The notes under the pieces are model-generated. The model worked only from the letters and a program-made list of their open reading frames with translations. It was not told the origin of the DNA and ran no database searches. From the NCBI GenBank assembly GCA_031404635.1, contig JANNHY010000340.1, positions 1-48,882 on the forward strand: a stretch of DNA of 48,882 bases, given 5' to 3'. The position numbers were made by a program, and so were the translations under genes. The stretch is from JAENVT01 sp031404635. Its GTDB lineage: Bacteria; Actinomycetota; Acidimicrobiia; Acidimicrobiales; Ilumatobacteraceae. The stretch's first letter is position 1. Every line of letters begins with the position of its first letter. Positions 47,590-48,882 of the stretch are shown piece after piece.

Positions 47590-48882
47590 ATGTCCGATCT
47601 CGCTGGGTCTGATCTCTCGAGCCGCGCCAAGCGGCACCTGTGGATGCACTTCACCCGCCTCGGGGCCTACACCGACACCGAGGTGCCGGTCATCGCGCGT
47701 GGCGCCGGTTGCTATGTATGGGATCAACACGGCAAGCGCCACTTCGACGGGCTCTCCGGGCTATTCACCGTTCAGGTCGGCCACGGTCGCGCCGAACTCG
47801 GTGATGCCGCGGCGCGTCAGGCCGAGACGCTCGGCTACTTCCCGGTGTGGTCGTTTGCCCACGAGCCGGCGATCGAATTGGCGACTCGCCTTGCCGCTCT
47901 GGCCCCCGGAGATCTCAACCGGGTCTTCCTGACACCGTCGGGTGGCGAGGCTATCGACACGGCGATCAAGCTGGCCAGGCAGTACTTCAAGCTGCGCGGT
48001 CAGCCGGCGCGCACCAAGGTGATCTCCCGCTACCTGGCCTACCACGGCACGTCGATCGGTGCCCTCAGCGTGACCGGGCTGCCATCGATCAAGACCCCGT
48101 TCGAGCCATTGATGCCGGGGGCGATCAAGGTCCAAACGCCGTACCGCTATCGCTGCCACGACTGTCAACACCTCGCCGCATGCACGTTGCGCTGCGCCGA
48201 CGACCTGGCGCTGCGCATCGAGATGGAGGGACCAGAGTCGGTCGCAGCGGTGTTCATGGAGCCGCTGCAGAACACCGGCGGTGCGTTTGCTCCGCCCGAG
48301 GGATACTGGGCGCGGATCCGTGAGATCTGCGACCGGCACGGCGTGCTGTTGGTCAGCGACGAGGTGATCTGCGCCTTCGGGCGTCTCGGCCACATGTTCG
48401 GCTCCGATCGCTACGGCTACCAACCCGACCTCGTCACCTTCGCCAAGGGAGTCACCTCCGGATACGCGCCGCTCGGCGGGGTGATGATCTCGGACCGTAT
48501 TGCCGAACCGTTCCTCGACGATCCGAACATGTTCCTTCACGGTCAGACGTTCGGCGCCCACCCCGTGGCGTGTGCCGTGGCCAACGCCAATCTCGACATT
48601 CTCGCACGCGAAGACCTCTGCGCCAACGTGTTGGCCAACGAGGCCCGGTTCACGCAACTGCTCGACGGCCTGCGTGACATTCCACTGGTCGGCGACGTGC
48701 GAGGCGACGGCTACTTCCGGGCCATCGAATTGGTCGGCGATCAGTCCACCAAGGCGGCGTTCACCGCCGATGAGGCCGAATGGCTCTTGCGTGAGTATCT
48801 CTCGCCGCGACTCTACGAAGCCGGGCTGATCTGCCGGGCCGACGATCGCGCTGAACCGGTCATCACTCTGGCGCCGCCGTTG
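47590..48882 (+). CDS. Class III PLP-dependent aminotransferase (3' end outside window)
   Basis: The first 431 residues of an omega-amino-acid:pyruvate or gamma-aminobutyrate aminotransferase type enzyme. Landmarks are DGLSGLFTVQVGHGRAELGD, SGGEAIDTAIKLARQYFKLR, VSDEVICAFGRLGHMFGSDR (Asp for pyridoxal phosphate N1) and TFAKGVTSGYAPLGGVMISD with the Schiff-base Lys286. A Cys-rich stretch (YRYRCHDCQHLAACTLRCAD) sits around residue 180; this is seen in some members and may bind metal. ATG 47590 is used; no stop occurs before the window ends. It diverges from the dehydrogenase gene. Confidence 0.9.
   Translation, partial: MSDLAGSDLSSRAKRHLWMHFTRLGAYTDTEVPVIARGAGCYVWDQHGKRHFDGLSGLFTVQVGHGRAELGDAAARQAETLGYFPVWSFAHEPAIELATRLAALAPGDLNRVFLTPSGGEAIDTAIKLARQYFKLRGQPARTKVISRYLAYHGTSIGALSVTGLPSIKTPFEPLMPGAIKVQTPYRYRCHDCQHLAACTLRCADDLALRIEMEGPESVAAVFMEPLQNTGGAFAPPEGYWARIREICDRHGVLLVSDEVICAFGRLGHMFGSDRYGYQPDLVTFAKGVTSGYAPLGGVMISDRIAEPFLDDPNMFLHGQTFGAHPVACAVANANLDILAREDLCANVLANEARFTQLLDGLRDIPLVGDVRGDGYFRAIELVGDQSTKAAFTADEAEWLLREYLSPRLYEAGLICRADDRAEPVITLAPPL

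Noticed and set aside
1..48882. tRNA, rRNA, insertion sequences, prophage genes
   Set aside because: None was recognised on reading both strands. Remnants found here are broken genes without transposase or terminal repeats.

Overview
The window is GC-rich, densely coded DNA with frequent GTG and some TTG starts and many 4-base stop/start overlaps. Gene content points to a high-GC actinobacterium: a SigF/SigB-type sigma factor network, GAF-ANTAR proteins, a PASTA kinase, a mycothiol-dependent-isomerase-type protein and a DesA3-like desaturase. The mix of weakly named families recalls an aquatic Acidimicrobiia (Ilumatobacter-like) genome. That assignment is an inference; no rRNA or tRNA was seen to confirm it.

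Layout. 1-3.2 kb: a UvrA-like N-terminal scrap, a vapBC pair, a methyltransferase, a beta-lactamase-fold hydrolase and a decayed epoxide hydrolase end. 3.2-5.6 kb: a secreted trypsin-like protease and a PASTA Ser/Thr kinase. 5.7-24.4 kb: a general-stress island. It holds two SpoIIE-type phosphatases, two SigB/SigF-family sigma factors, four HATPase (RsbW-like) proteins, two STAS proteins and a LuxR regulator. It also holds typical stress effectors: a frameshifted universal stress protein, a GlsB/YeaQ membrane protein, Dps, a BON protein, an AI-2E exporter, paralogous four-helix membrane proteins and a new-looking pair of 81/85-residue membrane proteins. A LacI repressor, a zinc alcohol dehydrogenase and a fumarase are interspersed. 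24.8-28.2 kb: a fatty acid desaturase, two tandem GAF-ANTAR genes and a STAS protein lacking the phospho-serine. 28.2-31.7 kb: three small membrane proteins in tight overlap with a cobalamin-mutase-like protein, behind a palindrome resembling a DosR box, next to a cyclic-nucleotide-binding protein. 32-38 kb: a secreted subtilase with a Trp-Ser-Gly repeat tail, a GGDEF/EAL protein, a LytR_C lipoprotein and a secreted intradiol-dioxygenase-like protein. 38-48.9 kb: metabolism and DNA repair, including an ACT protein, a proline racemase-family enzyme, a maleylpyruvate-isomerase-type protein facing a WYL regulator, 3-methyladenine glycosylase I with a HAD hydrolase, DinB and VOC proteins, an AlkZ-like protein, an aldolase with a D-2-hydroxyacid dehydrogenase, and a class III aminotransferase cut by the window end.

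The main discovery is regulatory. Seven gene starts in the stress island carry GTTT(n)2-N14-GGG(T/A)A at an invariant spacing, and three more carry a one-mismatch form. This matches the known SigB/SigF promoter class. The sites lie before usp, the LuxR regulator, glsB, AI-2E, the membrane-protein/alcohol dehydrogenase unit, an RsbW-like gene and dps, plus, in weaker form, the two small membrane-protein genes and the kinase. Several -10 boxes sit so close to the start codon that the transcripts should be leaderless or nearly so. The island therefore appears to encode sigma factors, their partner-switching regulators and much of their regulon side by side.
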